In this document: one piece after another, positions 25,309-36,592 of the stretch
Layout: every line of letters starts with the position of its first letter
How positions within the stretch are numbered: position 1 is the first letter of the stretch
The notes under the pieces: model-generated
The model's input: only the letters and a program-made list of their open reading frames with translations
Told to the model about the DNA's origin: nothing
The model's database searches: none
Source of the DNA: Saccharibacillus soli
Lineage (GTDB): Bacteria > Bacillota > Bacilli > Paenibacillales > Paenibacillaceae
Direction of reading: 5' to 3'
Assembly (NCBI GenBank): GCA_002189105.1
Contig: NIOB01000001.1
Span: 1,054,001-1,118,000, forward strand
Length of the DNA: 64,000 bases
Position numbers and translations under genes: made by a program

Positions 25309-26376
25309 ATGAGCAAGGTTCCTTATGAAGTATACACGGAAGAAGTCGAGGCTCTTTCCGTTCTCTCGCCAGATGGCGAAATTGTTAACGAAGCGTTGAT
25401 GCCGGAATTGACCGACGATCAACTGAAAGAAGTTATGCGTCGCATGGTATTTACCCGTACTTGGGACGAAAGAGCAATCAACCTGGGTCGTCAAGGCCGC
25501 CTTGGTTTCTATGCACCGGTATCCGGTCAAGAAGCAACAATGGTCGGCAGTGAGTTCGCCCTGCAAAAAGAAGACTTCGTATGCCCGGGCTACCGCGATA
25601 TGCCGCAGCTCGTATGGCACGGACTTCCATTGTACCAAGCTTTCCTGTACTCCCGTGGTCATCAACATGGCGGACAGATTCCGGAAGGCGTTAACGTTCT
25701 GATGCCGCAGATCATCATCGGCGCACAGATCCTGCACGCAATGGGGATCGCAATGGGCTTCAAACTGAAAAAACAAAAACAAGTCGCAATCACTTATACT
25801 GGTGACGGCGGTTCTTCCGAAGGTGACTTCTACGAAGGTCTGAACTACGCAGGCGTATACAAGCTGCCAGTTATCTTCTTCGTTCAAAACAATGGTTATG
25901 CCATCACCACTCCATTTGCTAAACAAACCGCAGCTCTGTCGATCGCTCACAAAGCGGTTGCTGCTGGTATCAAAGGTGTGAAAATCGACGGCATGGACGT
26001 TCTGGCTGTTATCAAAGCGGTTCAAGACGCTGCGCAGCGCGGACGCGATGGCGAAGGCGCGACGCTGATCGAAGCTCTGACTTACCGCTTCAAGCCGCAC
26101 TCCCTGTCCGATGACACTTCCAAGTACCGCACGAAGGAAGAAGAAGGTCAATGGAGCGAGAAGGACCCAATCAACCGTCTGGCGAAATACCTGGAGAAAA
26201 AAGGTCTGTGGACAGCTGAAGACACAGAGCGCGTAAGAGCAGAAGCAAAAGAAACTGTAGCTGAACAAATCAAAAAGGCAGAAAAAACGGAGAAAATGAC
26301 CGTTTCCGGCCTGATCGATTCCATGTTTGAAGTTACGCCTAAACACCTGGAAGAGCAAAAAGCAGACTTCCAATAA
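25309..26376 (+). CDS. pdhA: Pyruvate dehydrogenase E1 component, alpha subunit
   Basis: 355 residues, ATG at 25309 with TTGAGGTG upstream. With PdhB it decarboxylates pyruvate using thiamine diphosphate and passes the acetyl group to E2. The ThDP-binding motif runs from GDGGSSEGDFYEGLN (Gly165 onward) to the NN at 194-195. 'RYR.'-type activation-loop elements are seen at 'TYRFKPHSLSDDTSKYR'. First gene of pdhABCD. Codon choice is strongly biased to frequent codons, unlike the flanking genes. Confidence 0.97.
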   Translation: MSKVPYEVYTEEVEALSVLSPDGEIVNEALMPELTDDQLKEVMRRMVFTRTWDERAINLGRQGRLGFYAPVSGQEATMVGSEFALQKEDFVCPGYRDMPQLVWHGLPLYQAFLYSRGHQHGGQIPEGVNVLMPQIIIGAQILHAMGIAMGFKLKKQKQVAITYTGDGGSSEGDFYEGLNYAGVYKLPVIFFVQNNGYAITTPFAKQTAALSIAHKAVAAGIKGVKIDGMDVLAVIKAVQDAAQRGRDGEGATLIEALTYRFKPHSLSDDTSKYRTKEEEGQWSEKDPINRLAKYLEKKGLWTAEDTERVRAEAKETVAEQIKKAEKTEKMTVSGLIDSMFEVTPKHLEEQKADFQ

Positions 26377-26511
26377 GACGATGATTTCGGCGGGGCGCCG
26401 CGCTGCGGCACGGCGTTCTTCCGGACATCTTTTACCTGCACATAAATGCACCTGAAACATATAGAGCTTCCGCATCATCCATGAACGTAACGTTAAGGAG
26501 GAAATGTAGCA

Positions 26512-27489
26512 ATGGCACAAATGAATATGAAAGAAGCAATCCGCGACGCGATGCGCGTGGAACTGAAACGTGACCCGAACGTGCTGATCTTCGGCGAAGA
26601 CGTAGGTAACGTTGGCGGTGTGTTCCGCGTAACAGAAGGTCTGCAAAAAGAGTTCGGAGAAGAACGCGTATTCGATACGCCGCTGGCGGAATCCGCAATC
26701 GGCGGTATGGCTGTCGGTCTGGGCGTTCAAGGGTTCCGTCCAATCGCTGAAATCCAATTCGTTGGTTTCATCTTTGAAGCTCTTGACCAAATGATCGTTC
26801 AAGCTGCACGCATGCGTTACCGTTCCGGCGGTCGCTACAACTCCCCAATCGTCTTCCGTACACCTTTCGGCGGTGGCGTTAAGGCTGCCGAGCTGCACAC
26901 GGATGCGCTTGAGGGTCTGCTGGTTCAAAGCCCAGGGATCAAGGTGGTCGTTCCTTCCAACCCTTACGATGCCAAAGGCCTGCTGATCTCGGCAATCCGT
27001 GACAACGATCCAGTCTTCTTCATGGAACACTTGAACCTGTACCATGCTTTCCGTGCAGAAGTGCCAGAAGGCGAATACACGGTTGAACTGGGTAAAGCGA
27101 ATGTCGTTCGTGAAGGTTCGGATGTAACTATCCTGACTTACGGCATGTGCGTACACACTTCCGTAAAAGCAGCCGATCAACTCGAAAAAGAAGGCATCAA
27201 GGCCGAAGTTATCGACCTGCGTACCCTGAATCCACTGGACATCGACACAATCGTGGCTTCGATTAAGAAAACAAACCGTGCGATCGTGGTTCAAGAAGCT
27301 CAGAAAACTTCCGGCGTAGCTGCTGAAGTGATTGCACAAATCAACGAAAAAGCCATTCTTCACCTGGAAGCTCCTGTTCTGCGCGTGACTCCTCCGGATA
27401 CGGTTTACGCGTTCGCGCAAATCGAGGACGCATGGCTGCCGACACCTGAGCGCATCATCACAAGCGTGAAAAAGGTTCTTGAATTTTAA
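26512..27489 (+). CDS. pdhB: Pyruvate dehydrogenase E1 component, beta subunit
   Basis: 325 residues, ribosome site AAGGAGG nine bases before the ATG. Transketolase-type pyrimidine-binding half ('[21 protein letters not shown]', '[18 protein letters not shown]', '[23 protein letters not shown]') and C-terminal transketolase domain ('[18 protein letters not shown]', '[15 protein letters not shown]'). Forms the alpha2beta2 E1 with PdhA. A 135-base spacer separates it from pdhA, with a GC-rich stretch near 26390-26415 that might form a weak hairpin. Confidence 0.97.
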   Translation: MAQMNMKEAIRDAMRVELKRDPNVLIFGEDVGNVGGVFRVTEGLQKEFGEERVFDTPLAESAIGGMAVGLGVQGFRPIAEIQFVGFIFEALDQMIVQAARMRYRSGGRYNSPIVFRTPFGGGVKAAELHTDALEGLLVQSPGIKVVVPSNPYDAKGLLISAIRDNDPVFFMEHLNLYHAFRAEVPEGEYTVELGKANVVREGSDVTILTYGMCVHTSVKAADQLEKEGIKAEVIDLRTLNPLDIDTIVASIKKTNRAIVVQEAQKTSGVAAEVIAQINEKAILHLEAPVLRVTPPDTVYAFAQIEDAWLPTPERIITSVKKVLEF

Positions 27490-27519
27490 TTCGTAATATC
27501 CAGAAGGAGGTAGTGCAAC

Positions 27520-29205
27520 GTGGCAAAGTTTGAATATAAATTCCCAGAGCTTGGCGAAGGTCTGCATGAAGGCGAAATCGTCAAGATGCACATCAAAGTC
27601 GGAGACAAAGTTACCGACGATGACATCATCATGGAAGTGCAAAACGACAAAGCGGTTGTCGAAGTGCCTTGCCCGGTTAACGGTACGGTACTCGAAGTTC
27701 GCGCTGCGGACGGCGAGACTCGCCATGTAGGCGACATCGTAGCGATCATCGAAGCGGAAGGCGAACTGCCTGAAGGTTCGGAAAGCGCTCCGGAAGCGGA
27801 CGCAGCTCAAGAATCGAACGCTGCAGTTGGCGGAGCGGACACAAGCGCTGCTTCTTCCCCTGCGACAGCTGATCCTTCGGCATCGAAAGGCGCAGCTTCG
27901 GGCGGCAACAAATTCGCTTACAAGTTCCCTGAACTGGGCGAAGGTCTGCACGAAGGCGAAATCGTGAAGATGCACATCAAAGTCGGAGACAAAGTCACTG
28001 ACGATGACATCATCATGGAAGTACAGAACGACAAAGCAGTTGTCGAAGTACCTTGCCCAGTTAACGGTACGGTTGTCGAAGTTCGCGTTGCCGACGGTGA
28101 AACTCACCATGTAGGCGACATTGTAGCGATCATCGAAGTCGAAGGTGAACTGCCAGAAGGTTCGGAAACGATCGAAGAATCCGCTCCTGCGGCTGAAGCG
28201 AACGCTCCGGTATCGGCTCCAGCAGCCGCTTCGACTGCCGCAGCTCCTAACCGTGAAGTTCTGGCAACACCTAGCGTGCGTAAATTCGCTCGTGAAGAAG
28301 GCGTGGAAATCGGACAGATTCAAGGTTCCGGTAAAAACGGCAAAATCACGCGTGAAGATGTAGAGAACTTCAAGAAAAATGGCGGACAAGCTCCGGCTGC
28401 CGCAGCATCGGCTCCTGCCGCTGCTCCAACAGCTGCTCCAGCTGCTGCCAAATCGGAAGCTCCTGCAAAAGCAGCATCGGCTCCAGCCGCTTCGGCTGCC
28501 GCTGCCGACGAAGAGCGCGTACCGTTCAAGGGTATCCGCAAAGCCATCTCGAACGCGATGGTTAAATCGGCTTACACAGCTCCACACGTAACGATCATGG
28601 ACGAAGTGGACGTAACCGAACTGGTTGCTTTCCGTACTCGCATGAAACCTCTGGCTGAGAAGAAAGGCATCAAAGTTACGTACCTGCCATTCATCGTAAA
28701 AGCCCTGGTTGCCGCTGTGCGTGAGTTCCCGGCTCTGAACGCTTCGATCGACGAAGAAGCAAACGAGATCGTCTACAAAAAGCACTATGACATCGGTATT
28801 GCAACAGACACTGAAAACGGTCTGATTGTACCGGTTATCAAAGATGCTGACCGCAAGAGCGTGTTCAAGATCGCGGAATCGATCAGCGATCTGGCAAAAC
28901 GCGGTCGTGATGGCAAGCTTGCTCCGAACGAGATGAGAGGCAGCACGATCTCCATCACGAACATCGGTTCCGCAGGCGGTATGTTCTTCACTCCGATCAT
29001 TAACTATCCAGAAGTGGCAATCCTCGGAACAGGCCGCATTAGCGAAAAAGCCATCGTGAGAAATGGCGAAATCGTAGCTGCTCCGATGATGGCTCTGTCC
29101 CTGAGCTTCGACCACCGTCTGATTGACGGCGCTACTGCACAAAATTGCATGAACTATCTTAAATCCCTGCTCGCTAACCCCGAGCTGATGGTAATGGAGG
29201 TATAA
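27520..29205 (+). CDS. pdhC: Dihydrolipoyl acetyltransferase (E2) with two lipoyl domains
   Basis: 561 residues, GTG start with AGAAGGAGG upstream. Order: lipoyl domain 1 (residues 3-80, lipoyl Lys44 in QNDKAVVEVP), Ala/Ser-rich linker, lipoyl domain 2 (131-208, Lys172), linker, peripheral subunit-binding domain (about 247-283, 'LATPSVRKFAREEGV'), a long Ala/Pro linker, and the catalytic domain with the DHRLIDG active site near residue 531. B. subtilis E2 has one lipoyl domain; here there are two nearly identical copies. It forms the core of the complex and transfers acetyl groups to CoA. Confidence 0.97.
   Translation: MAKFEYKFPELGEGLHEGEIVKMHIKVGDKVTDDDIIMEVQNDKAVVEVPCPVNGTVLEVRAADGETRHVGDIVAIIEAEGELPEGSESAPEADAAQESNAAVGGADTSAASSPATADPSASKGAASGGNKFAYKFPELGEGLHEGEIVKMHIKVGDKVTDDDIIMEVQNDKAVVEVPCPVNGTVVEVRVADGETHHVGDIVAIIEVEGELPEGSETIEESAPAAEANAPVSAPAAASTAAAPNREVLATPSVRKFAREEGVEIGQIQGSGKNGKITREDVENFKKNGGQAPAAAASAPAAAPTAAPAAAKSEAPAKAASAPAASAAAADEERVPFKGIRKAISNAMVKSAYTAPHVTIMDEVDVTELVAFRTRMKPLAEKKGIKVTYLPFIVKALVAAVREFPALNASIDEEANEIVYKKHYDIGIATDTENGLIVPVIKDADRKSVFKIAESISDLAKRGRDGKLAPNEMRGSTISITNIGSAGGMFFTPIINYPEVAILGTGRISEKAIVRNGEIVAAPMMALSLSFDHRLIDGATAQNCMNYLKSLLANPELMVMEV
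27526..28160 (+). repeat. Tandem near-identical lipoyl-domain coding repeats in pdhC
   Basis: Coding bases 27526-27770 and 27910-28154 encode almost the same 80 residues; only about six amino acids differ (for example L/V, A/V and R/H changes). The DNA also matches closely. This points to a recent duplication or gene conversion. Confidence 0.9.
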
Positions 29206-29208
29206 ACA

Positions 29209-30633
29209 ATGGTAGTAGGAGACGCTTCCCTGGATATTGATACATTGGTAATTGGTGCAGGACCTGGTGGCTATGTAGCCGCCATCCGCGCCGCGCAGCT
29301 GGGACAACAAGTTCTGATCGTAGACAAAGCCGAACTCGGCGGCGTCTGCCTGAACCGCGGTTGCATCCCATCCAAAGCCCTGATCTCGGCAGCTCATAGC
29401 TACGAGAACGCCAAACATGGCGAGGCTTTCGGCATCTCGGCGAGCGACGTGAAAGTCGATTTCGCCAAGACCCAAGAATTCAAAAACGGCGTTGTCAAGA
29501 AAATGACGAGCGGCGTAACCGGCCTGCTCAAAGGCAACAACGTTGAAGTGTTCAACGGCGAGTGCATGTTCATCAACGAGCACGAAGCACGCGTATTCAA
29601 CGATCACGAATCGCCTCGTTACCGCTTCAAGAACTGCATCATTGCGACGGGTTCCCGCCCGATCGAACTGAAGCCGTTCCCGTTCGGTGGACGTATCCTG
29701 TCCTCGACCGAAGCGCTGAACCTGCCTGAGATCCCTAAGAGCCTCGTCGTGATCGGCGGCGGCTACATTGGCGCCGAGCTGGGTCAAATGTACGCGAAAT
29801 TCGGCACGAAAGTGACGATCATTGAAGGTCTGGATACTGTTCTGCCAGGATTCGACAAAGACATGACAAACCTCGTGTCCAAGACGATGAAAAAAGACGG
29901 CATCGAAATCTTCGCTAATGCCAAAGCCGAGAGCGCTACGCAAACGGATAAGGACGTTACGGTTAAATTCTCCGTTAACGGCGAAGACAAAGAAATCACA
30001 GCAGACTACCTGCTGGTAACGGTTGGCCGTCGTCCAAACACAGACGGCGAACTGGGTCTGGATCTGATCGGCATCGAGCTGACTGAACGCGGCCTGATTA
30101 AGGTTGACGAGCAAGGCCGTACCAACATCCCGCACATCTTCGCAATCGGCGACATCGTACCAGGTCTGGCGCTGGCTCACAAAGCATCGTACGAAGGTAA
30201 AGTGGCAGCTGAAGCGATCGCTGGACATTCTTCGGTTGTAGACTACAAGTGCATGCCTGCTGTGGTCTTCACAGATCCAGAATGTGCAAGCGTAGGCCTG
30301 ACTGAAAAAGAAGCCAAAGAAAAAGGCTTCAAAGTTGTAGTTGGTAAATTCAGCTATGGCGGCAACGGTCGTGCAGTGTCCCTGAACCATCCAGAAGGCT
30401 TCGTGAAAATCGTAGCTGAAGAAGGAACAGGCACGGTACTGGGCAGCCAAATCGTGGGCCTTGAAGCAACGAACATGATCGCGGAAATGGGTCTGGCCGT
30501 AGAAATGGGCGCTACCCTCGAAGATCTGGCGTTGACAATCCACGCTCACCCAACACTGGGCGAGATCGTAATGGAAGCCGCAGAACTGGTTCTGGGTAAC
30601 CCAATCCACGCTCTGGCTCCTAAAAAGCGCTAA
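29209..30633 (+). CDS. pdhD: Dihydrolipoyl dehydrogenase (E3)
   Basis: 474 residues. FAD-binding VIGAGPGGYVAAI (residues 14-26), redox disulphide in GGVCLNRGCIP (Cys47 and Cys52), NAD-binding 'VVIGGGYIGAELGQMYAKFG', and the C-terminal active-site 'HAHPTLGE'. Reoxidises dihydrolipoyl groups of E2 with NAD+. It starts 3 bases after pdhC and is followed by a terminator. Confidence 0.97.
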   Translation: MVVGDASLDIDTLVIGAGPGGYVAAIRAAQLGQQVLIVDKAELGGVCLNRGCIPSKALISAAHSYENAKHGEAFGISASDVKVDFAKTQEFKNGVVKKMTSGVTGLLKGNNVEVFNGECMFINEHEARVFNDHESPRYRFKNCIIATGSRPIELKPFPFGGRILSSTEALNLPEIPKSLVVIGGGYIGAELGQMYAKFGTKVTIIEGLDTVLPGFDKDMTNLVSKTMKKDGIEIFANAKAESATQTDKDVTVKFSVNGEDKEITADYLLVTVGRRPNTDGELGLDLIGIELTERGLIKVDEQGRTNIPHIFAIGDIVPGLALAHKASYEGKVAAEAIAGHSSVVDYKCMPAVVFTDPECASVGLTEKEAKEKGFKVVVGKFSYGGNGRAVSLNHPEGFVKIVAEEGTGTVLGSQIVGLEATNMIAEMGLAVEMGATLEDLALTIHAHPTLGEIVMEAAELVLGNPIHALAPKKR

Positions 30634-30696
30634 TTTCTAAAAAATGAATCCCGGTTTCTCCTTTGCCTAGCGCAAACTGAGCCGGCTTCTGAATGA

Positions 30697-30724
30697 AACG
30701 GATGCCTTCTGGCATCCGTTTTTT
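30697..30724 (+). terminator. Terminator of the pdh operon
   Basis: Perfect stem AACGGATGCC / GGCATCCGTT with loop TTCT and a following T-run. Confidence 0.92.
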
Positions 30725-30878
30725 CATGCCTACTTATCGATTTTTCAACTTCTGTCAAGCCTATTCATTACCGAGGCGGACATGATAAACTAGAGGAACG
30801 AGCTTTATTGTGGATTGGCAAGAGATCGAAAATTGGAGCGGGAAACGTTCAAACGTTCCCATGGAGAGGTGACTTTTT

Positions 30879-31673
30879 TTGCGTAAATATTTGGATCTGC
30901 TGCAGGACATTTTGGATAATGGAACGGAAAAAGGAGATCGGACGGGTACAGGTACGGTATCGGTATTTGGACGTCAGCTTCACTTTGACTTAAATGAAGG
31001 ATTTCCATTGCTTACGACCAAAAAGCTGCATCTGAAGTCGATTGTGCATGAGCTGCTTTGGTTCCTGAAGGGAGACACCAATGTCGGCTATTTGCAGGAG
31101 AATGGGGTAAGGATCTGGAACGAATGGGCAGATGAGAATGGGGAACTGGGGCCGGTATACGGTTCGCAGTGGCGGGCCTGGGAAGGTCCTAATGGTCAGA
31201 AGTTCGATCAGATTGCCCAGGTTGTCGAGTCTATTCGCAGCAACCCGGATTCCCGTCGTCATATCGTCAGTGCATGGAACGTAGCAGAGATCGACAATAT
31301 GAAGCTGCCACCATGCCATTTGCTGTTCCAATTCTATGTAGCGGACGGCAAATTATCCTGCATGCTCACGATGCGTTCAGTCGATACCTTCCTGGGACTT
31401 CCATTTAATATCGCTAGCTACGCTCTGCTTACTCATATGATTGCCCAACAGTGTGACCTGGAAGTGGGCGAATTTGTCTGGTCGGGCGGAGATGTGCATA
31501 TCTATGCGAACCATATCGAGCAGGTCAAGGAACAGTTGGGACGTGAGCCAGGTAAACTGCCGCAGCTGCGGATTCTACGCAAGCCGGATTCGATCTTCGA
31601 TTATCGCTTTGAAGACTTCGAGTTTGTCGATTACCATCCGCAGCCGGGCATCAAAGCCCCAATCGCCGTGTAG
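30879..31673 (+). CDS. thyA: Thymidylate synthase
   Basis: 264 residues, TTG start at 30879 with GAGAGGTGA upstream. Converts dUMP to dTMP using methylene-tetrahydrofolate. Seen: '[13 protein letters not shown]' with the dUMP-binding Arg, '[25 protein letters not shown]', '[11 protein letters not shown]', and the catalytic Cys in [10 protein letters not shown]. Length matches the ThyA class. It precedes dfrA by 11 bases, the classical pair. A short imperfect inverted repeat (30840-30860) lies just before the ribosome site. Confidence 0.97.
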   Translation: MRKYLDLLQDILDNGTEKGDRTGTGTVSVFGRQLHFDLNEGFPLLTTKKLHLKSIVHELLWFLKGDTNVGYLQENGVRIWNEWADENGELGPVYGSQWRAWEGPNGQKFDQIAQVVESIRSNPDSRRHIVSAWNVAEIDNMKLPPCHLLFQFYVADGKLSCMLTMRSVDTFLGLPFNIASYALLTHMIAQQCDLEVGEFVWSGGDVHIYANHIEQVKEQLGREPGKLPQLRILRKPDSIFDYRFEDFEFVDYHPQPGIKAPIAV

Positions 31674-31684
31674 AGGAGCTGCTT

Positions 31685-32188
31685 ATGCCAACCATTACAA
31701 TGATCTGGGCGCAAGACAGCCAGGGGCTAATCGGCCGTGACAATGCGCTTCCGTGGCGTATTCCAGCCGATATGGCTTATTTTAAGCGGGAGACTCTGGG
31801 CAAACCGGTAATCATGGGACGCAAGACATGGGAGTCCTTCGGAGGAAAGCCGCTGCGTGAACGACAAAATATTGTACTCACGCGCGATCCTTCCTGGACG
31901 ACTGAGGGCGCACAGGTCGTGCATACAGCAGAGGAAGCGCGGGCTGCGGCGGATGGTGAAGAAGTCATGATTATTGGCGGCTCGCAGATCTACGAATTGT
32001 TTCTTCCTCTGGCCGATTGTCTGCGGGTCACGCGGGTATCCGGGCAGTTTGAAGGCGATGCTTTTTTCCCTGAAGTGAATTGGAGTCAGTGGAAGCTTAT
32101 CCAATCACTGGAAGGTGTGCGAGACGAAAAAAATAATTATGACTACGTTTTTGAAATTTACGAACGTTCTTCAGAAAATACAAATTAA
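31685..32188 (+). CDS. dfrA: Dihydrofolate reductase
   Basis: 167 residues, GAGGAG upstream. Reduces dihydrofolate produced by ThyA. Seen: 'ITMIWAQDSQGLIGRDNALPWRIPADM' with the catalytic Asp in PADM, 'PVIMGRKTWESFG', and 'EVMIIGGSQIYELFLP'. Operon with thyA completes the thymidylate cycle. Confidence 0.96.
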   Translation: MPTITMIWAQDSQGLIGRDNALPWRIPADMAYFKRETLGKPVIMGRKTWESFGGKPLRERQNIVLTRDPSWTTEGAQVVHTAEEARAAADGEEVMIIGGSQIYELFLPLADCLRVTRVSGQFEGDAFFPEVNWSQWKLIQSLEGVRDEKNNYDYVFEIYERSSENTN

Positions 32189-32204
32189 TTTCCGTATAAT
32201 CTAT

Positions 32205-32233
32205 TTCAAATTCAGAATGAAAGATGGTATTAT
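32205..32233 (+). promoter_or_regulatory. Possible promoter upstream of gltD
   Basis: TTCAAA (32205-32210), 17-base spacer, TATTAT (32228-32233). The match is partial; the gltD start is about 200 bases further on, after a palindromic repeat. Confidence 0.35.
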
Positions 32234-32313
32234 AGTTGAAATATATCGCTTGCAGCGGATGTACGTAAGCCGCAAAGAGGCAGGCTAATATCGAGAAACT
32301 ATTGCCCTTTCGA

Positions 32314-32390
32314 CTCTTAATCAGAGGTTTACGTTTTCCTGAAACGCACACGCTTTAGGGACGATTCAGGGGAGCGTAACCTTACCTTGA
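32314..32390. repeat. Decayed copy of a palindromic intergenic repeat
   Basis: This 77-base stretch aligns over its length with the hairpin repeat at 38.4 kb. Shared landmarks in the same order are CTTAATC, TTACG, GAAACGCACA, TTTAGG and GCGTAACCTTACCT. Its own arms pair less well. It lies in the 5' leader of gltD. Confidence 0.65.
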
Positions 32391-32429
32391 GTGTTGAAAA
32401 GGGACTATGCGGGATGGGGGAAACGTTCG

Positions 32430-33920
<1,491 letters not shown>

Positions 33921-33965
33921 TCGTCAACGATTTGACAATGAGAGCTTCATATCCGTAATGAGAAA

Positions 33966-33992
33966 GGTCATGCCTCGTGCATGGCCTTTTTT
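33966..33992 (+). terminator. Terminator of gltD
   Basis: Stem GGTCATGC / GCATGGCC with a short loop and TTTTTT. Confidence 0.85.
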
Positions 33993-34203
33993 GCTGCAAA
34001 CAAGTAAGTTATGGGGATATTATATTACATGAAAATCGATAAATAAAGGATTATTTCTATATTATCAGCTTATTGAGTGATATTAAATGACATATATATA
34101 ACACTTTTGATAGTGGTCTATTTTTCTTGTCCTGCTGGTGTAAATGCTCTCTGCATGCTAAAATGAGTATTCGGATATACGTTTGAACACACGTGGCCAA
34201 GCG

Positions 34204-34230
34204 GGCCGGGAGGGTGACTCTCGGCCTTTT
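34204..34230 (+). other. Hairpin in the topB leader
   Basis: GGCCGGGAG / CTCTCGGCC stem with a 5-base loop followed by TTTT, 31 bases before the topB start. It may be a weak terminator or attenuator. The rest of the 340-base gap between gltD and topB is AT-rich, and no gene was seen in it. Confidence 0.5.
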
Positions 34231-34260
34231 GCTTGCTTTAATCCACAGGAGGAGATTAAC

Positions 34261-36579
34261 TTGCAGCTGATTATTGCGGAGAAACCCGACCAGGGAGCGA
34301 AGCTGGCCGCACCGTTTCCCCATAAAAAAACACAGGGATACATCGAAATTGCCCGCTGCCCGGCTTTTCCGGATGGTGCTTATGTCAGTTGGGCGGTTGG
34401 ACATATCTGTGAGCTTGTTCCGCCAGAGGAATACGATCCATCCTACAAGCGCTGGAGCCTGAACACACTACCGATTCTGCCAGGCAAATTCAAGCATCGG
34501 ATCACCCCATCCAAGGCGAAACAGTTTAACCTGCTCAAGGATCTGTTGAAGCGTCCTGAAGTAAAAGACATCATCATCGCAAGCGATGCCGGGCGTGAAG
34601 GGGAATATATTGTACGGATTATCATTCAGCTTAGCGGAGTCAAAAAGCCGATGAAGCGGCTCTGGATCTCATCCCTGACTGCACGCGCGGTCGAACAGGG
34701 ATTTGCCAACCTCAAGGATGAGAGTGAAACGCGTAACTTGTATTATGAAGCGGTAAGCCGCTCGTGTGCGGACTGGCTGGTCGGGATGAATGGCTCTCGC
34801 GTGTATTCCCTCTTATTCCAGCGCCGGGGTGTTCAGGGGGTCTTCTCCACGGGACGAGTGCAGAGTCCAACGCTTGCGCTGATCGTATCTCGGGAAAAAG
34901 AAATTGCGAACTTTAAACCGGAACCGTTCTGGGAAGTGAAAGCCAAGTTCGACATTCAGGGTGCGGAATATGAAGGAACCTGGTTCAAGGGAGAAGAAAC
35001 ACGGCTCAAGACGCCGGAGGAAGCCGAAGTCATCCGGACGCGCTGCGAAGCAAAAGATGCTGTGGTTGATTCGATTGAGACAGAGCGCAAAGAATTTCAG
35101 CCGCCGCAGCTTTTTTCCCTGTCGTCGCTTCAGGCATCGGCAAACCAGATCTTCAAATACTCGCCTCAGGATACGCTAAGCGGCTTGCAGCAGTTATATC
35201 TGGACGGCTATATCTCTTATCCGCGTTCGGATTCATCCTATGTCACGGACGAGGAAGCCAAGCAGTTTCCCGACATTTTGCAAAAGCTGGCCGGATTCAA
35301 CGAACTCAAGCCTTTCCTGCCTGCGCCCAAATCGACTCTGATCGGCAACAAACGCTACGTAAATGCGTCCAAAGTAGGCGATCACTATGCGATCATCCCT
35401 ACCGAACAGGTGCCGAACCCCGGACGGCTTCAAGGGATGCACTTGAACCTGTATCTGTTGATCGCCAAACGTCTCATTGCGGCTCACGAAGAGAAAGCCA
35501 TCATTGATTATACGACGCTGGTGACGCTGGTAGATGAACGTGACACTTTTATGAGCAAGGGAAAAGTCATCGTTCAAGAAGGTTGGCGCAAGGTCTTATA
35601 TGATAATACGCCCAAGAAAAAGGCCAAATCAGGTAAAGAAGAAGACAAAAACGATCGGGAAGAAGAGGATGAAGACCTGTCCGTGCTGCCGCCTGTCAAG
35701 AAGGGCGATGCCGGTAAGGTAGCGGATATTCATGTGAAGGAAGGCAAGACCCAGCCGCCCAAGCGCTATACCGAAGGCCAGTTGATTACGTTGATGAAGA
35801 CGGCTGGCAAGCATCTTGACAATGCCGAATTGGAAAAGGTGCTTCAGCGCACGGAAGGTCTGGGGACGGAGGCAACGCGTGCCAGCATCATCGGTGGGTT
35901 GAAAGATCGCCAATATATCGAGGTACGCAAAAATATGGTCTACGCGACCAATAAAGGAACCGTGTTGATCGAAGCGCTTGGCGAGAGCATATTGGCCTCT
36001 GCGGAGATGACGGCCAAGTGGGAGCAGCGTCTTGGTGAGATCGGGCAGGGGCAGGAGTCGCCGAAAAACTTCATGGAGCAGGCGCAGCGCTTGGCACAGA
36101 AGATTGTATCCGATGCGATCGAGGCGGAAAAAAATTGGTCATTCACTGTAGAAATGCCAAGCGGTGAGGAACGTCCGGCTTACGCCAAAGCTGGTGGAGG
36201 AAAAGGGACCGCTGCACCTGGAGGACGAGAAGGCGGGGGTTCACCGGAGCTGGGAGTCTGTCCAATCTGCGGAAAAGCGGTCGTCGATAAGAAAAAGCTG
36301 TATGGCTGCACGGGTTACCCATCTTGTATGTTCACAATTTCCAAGAAGATTCTCGGTAAAGCAATCTCTGAAACCCAAGTCAAACGCCTGCTGGATAAGG
36401 GGCAGACGCTTGTGCTCAAAGGATTTACCAAGGGTGACAAGGCCTTTGACGCGGCACTGTCATGGAATCGGGAGCGTCAGAAGCTCGACTTCCTGTTCCC
36501 CGATCGGTCGGAAGGTAAAGGCGAACCTCGAACGGGAGCCGGAACGCATACGGCTGACAAAAAAACGGACCCTGTTTAA
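34261..36579 (+). CDS. topB: DNA topoisomerase III
   Basis: 772 residues, TTG start at 34261 with AGGAGGAG upstream. Type IA topoisomerase that decatenates DNA by single-strand passage. Toprim domain 'LQLIIAEKPDQGAKLA' at the start and ASDAGREGEYIVR (about residues 110-122). The active-site Tyr is in YISYPRSDSSYV (about residue 320). An acidic, Lys-rich linker lies at about 454-476. A C-terminal zinc-finger domain has CPICGKAV and YGCTGYPSCMF. The longer C-terminus than in B. subtilis reflects the linker and finger. Its stop lies in the loop of a bidirectional terminator. Confidence 0.95.
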   Translation: MQLIIAEKPDQGAKLAAPFPHKKTQGYIEIARCPAFPDGAYVSWAVGHICELVPPEEYDPSYKRWSLNTLPILPGKFKHRITPSKAKQFNLLKDLLKRPEVKDIIIASDAGREGEYIVRIIIQLSGVKKPMKRLWISSLTARAVEQGFANLKDESETRNLYYEAVSRSCADWLVGMNGSRVYSLLFQRRGVQGVFSTGRVQSPTLALIVSREKEIANFKPEPFWEVKAKFDIQGAEYEGTWFKGEETRLKTPEEAEVIRTRCEAKDAVVDSIETERKEFQPPQLFSLSSLQASANQIFKYSPQDTLSGLQQLYLDGYISYPRSDSSYVTDEEAKQFPDILQKLAGFNELKPFLPAPKSTLIGNKRYVNASKVGDHYAIIPTEQVPNPGRLQGMHLNLYLLIAKRLIAAHEEKAIIDYTTLVTLVDERDTFMSKGKVIVQEGWRKVLYDNTPKKKAKSGKEEDKNDREEEDEDLSVLPPVKKGDAGKVADIHVKEGKTQPPKRYTEGQLITLMKTAGKHLDNAELEKVLQRTEGLGTEATRASIIGGLKDRQYIEVRKNMVYATNKGTVLIEALGESILASAEMTAKWEQRLGEIGQGQESPKNFMEQAQRLAQKIVSDAIEAEKNWSFTVEMPSGEERPAYAKAGGGKGTAAPGGREGGGSPELGVCPICGKAVVDKKKLYGCTGYPSCMFTISKKILGKAISETQVKRLLDKGQTLVLKGFTKGDKAFDAALSWNRERQKLDFLFPDRSEGKGEPRTGAGTHTADKKTDPV

Positions 36580-36592
36580 AGGGTCCGTTTTT
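36561..36592. terminator. Bidirectional terminator shared by topB and the HAD gene
   Basis: AAAAACGGACCC / GGGTCCGTTTTT, perfect 12-bp stem with an 8-base loop. The stop codons of both convergent genes (36577-36579 plus strand, 36576-36578 minus strand) lie in the loop and overlap each other. Confidence 0.92.

Noticed and set aside
26377-26511. Processing hairpin between pdhA and pdhB
   Set aside because: Only a 5-6 bp GC-rich pairing was visible, too weak to call.
25219-30609. A 1796-codon open frame on the minus strand opposite the whole pdh operon
   Set aside because: It runs antisense to four well-recognised genes and their spacers and has no recognisable domains. Its existence follows from the strong codon bias of pdhABCD, which avoids reverse-strand stop codons.
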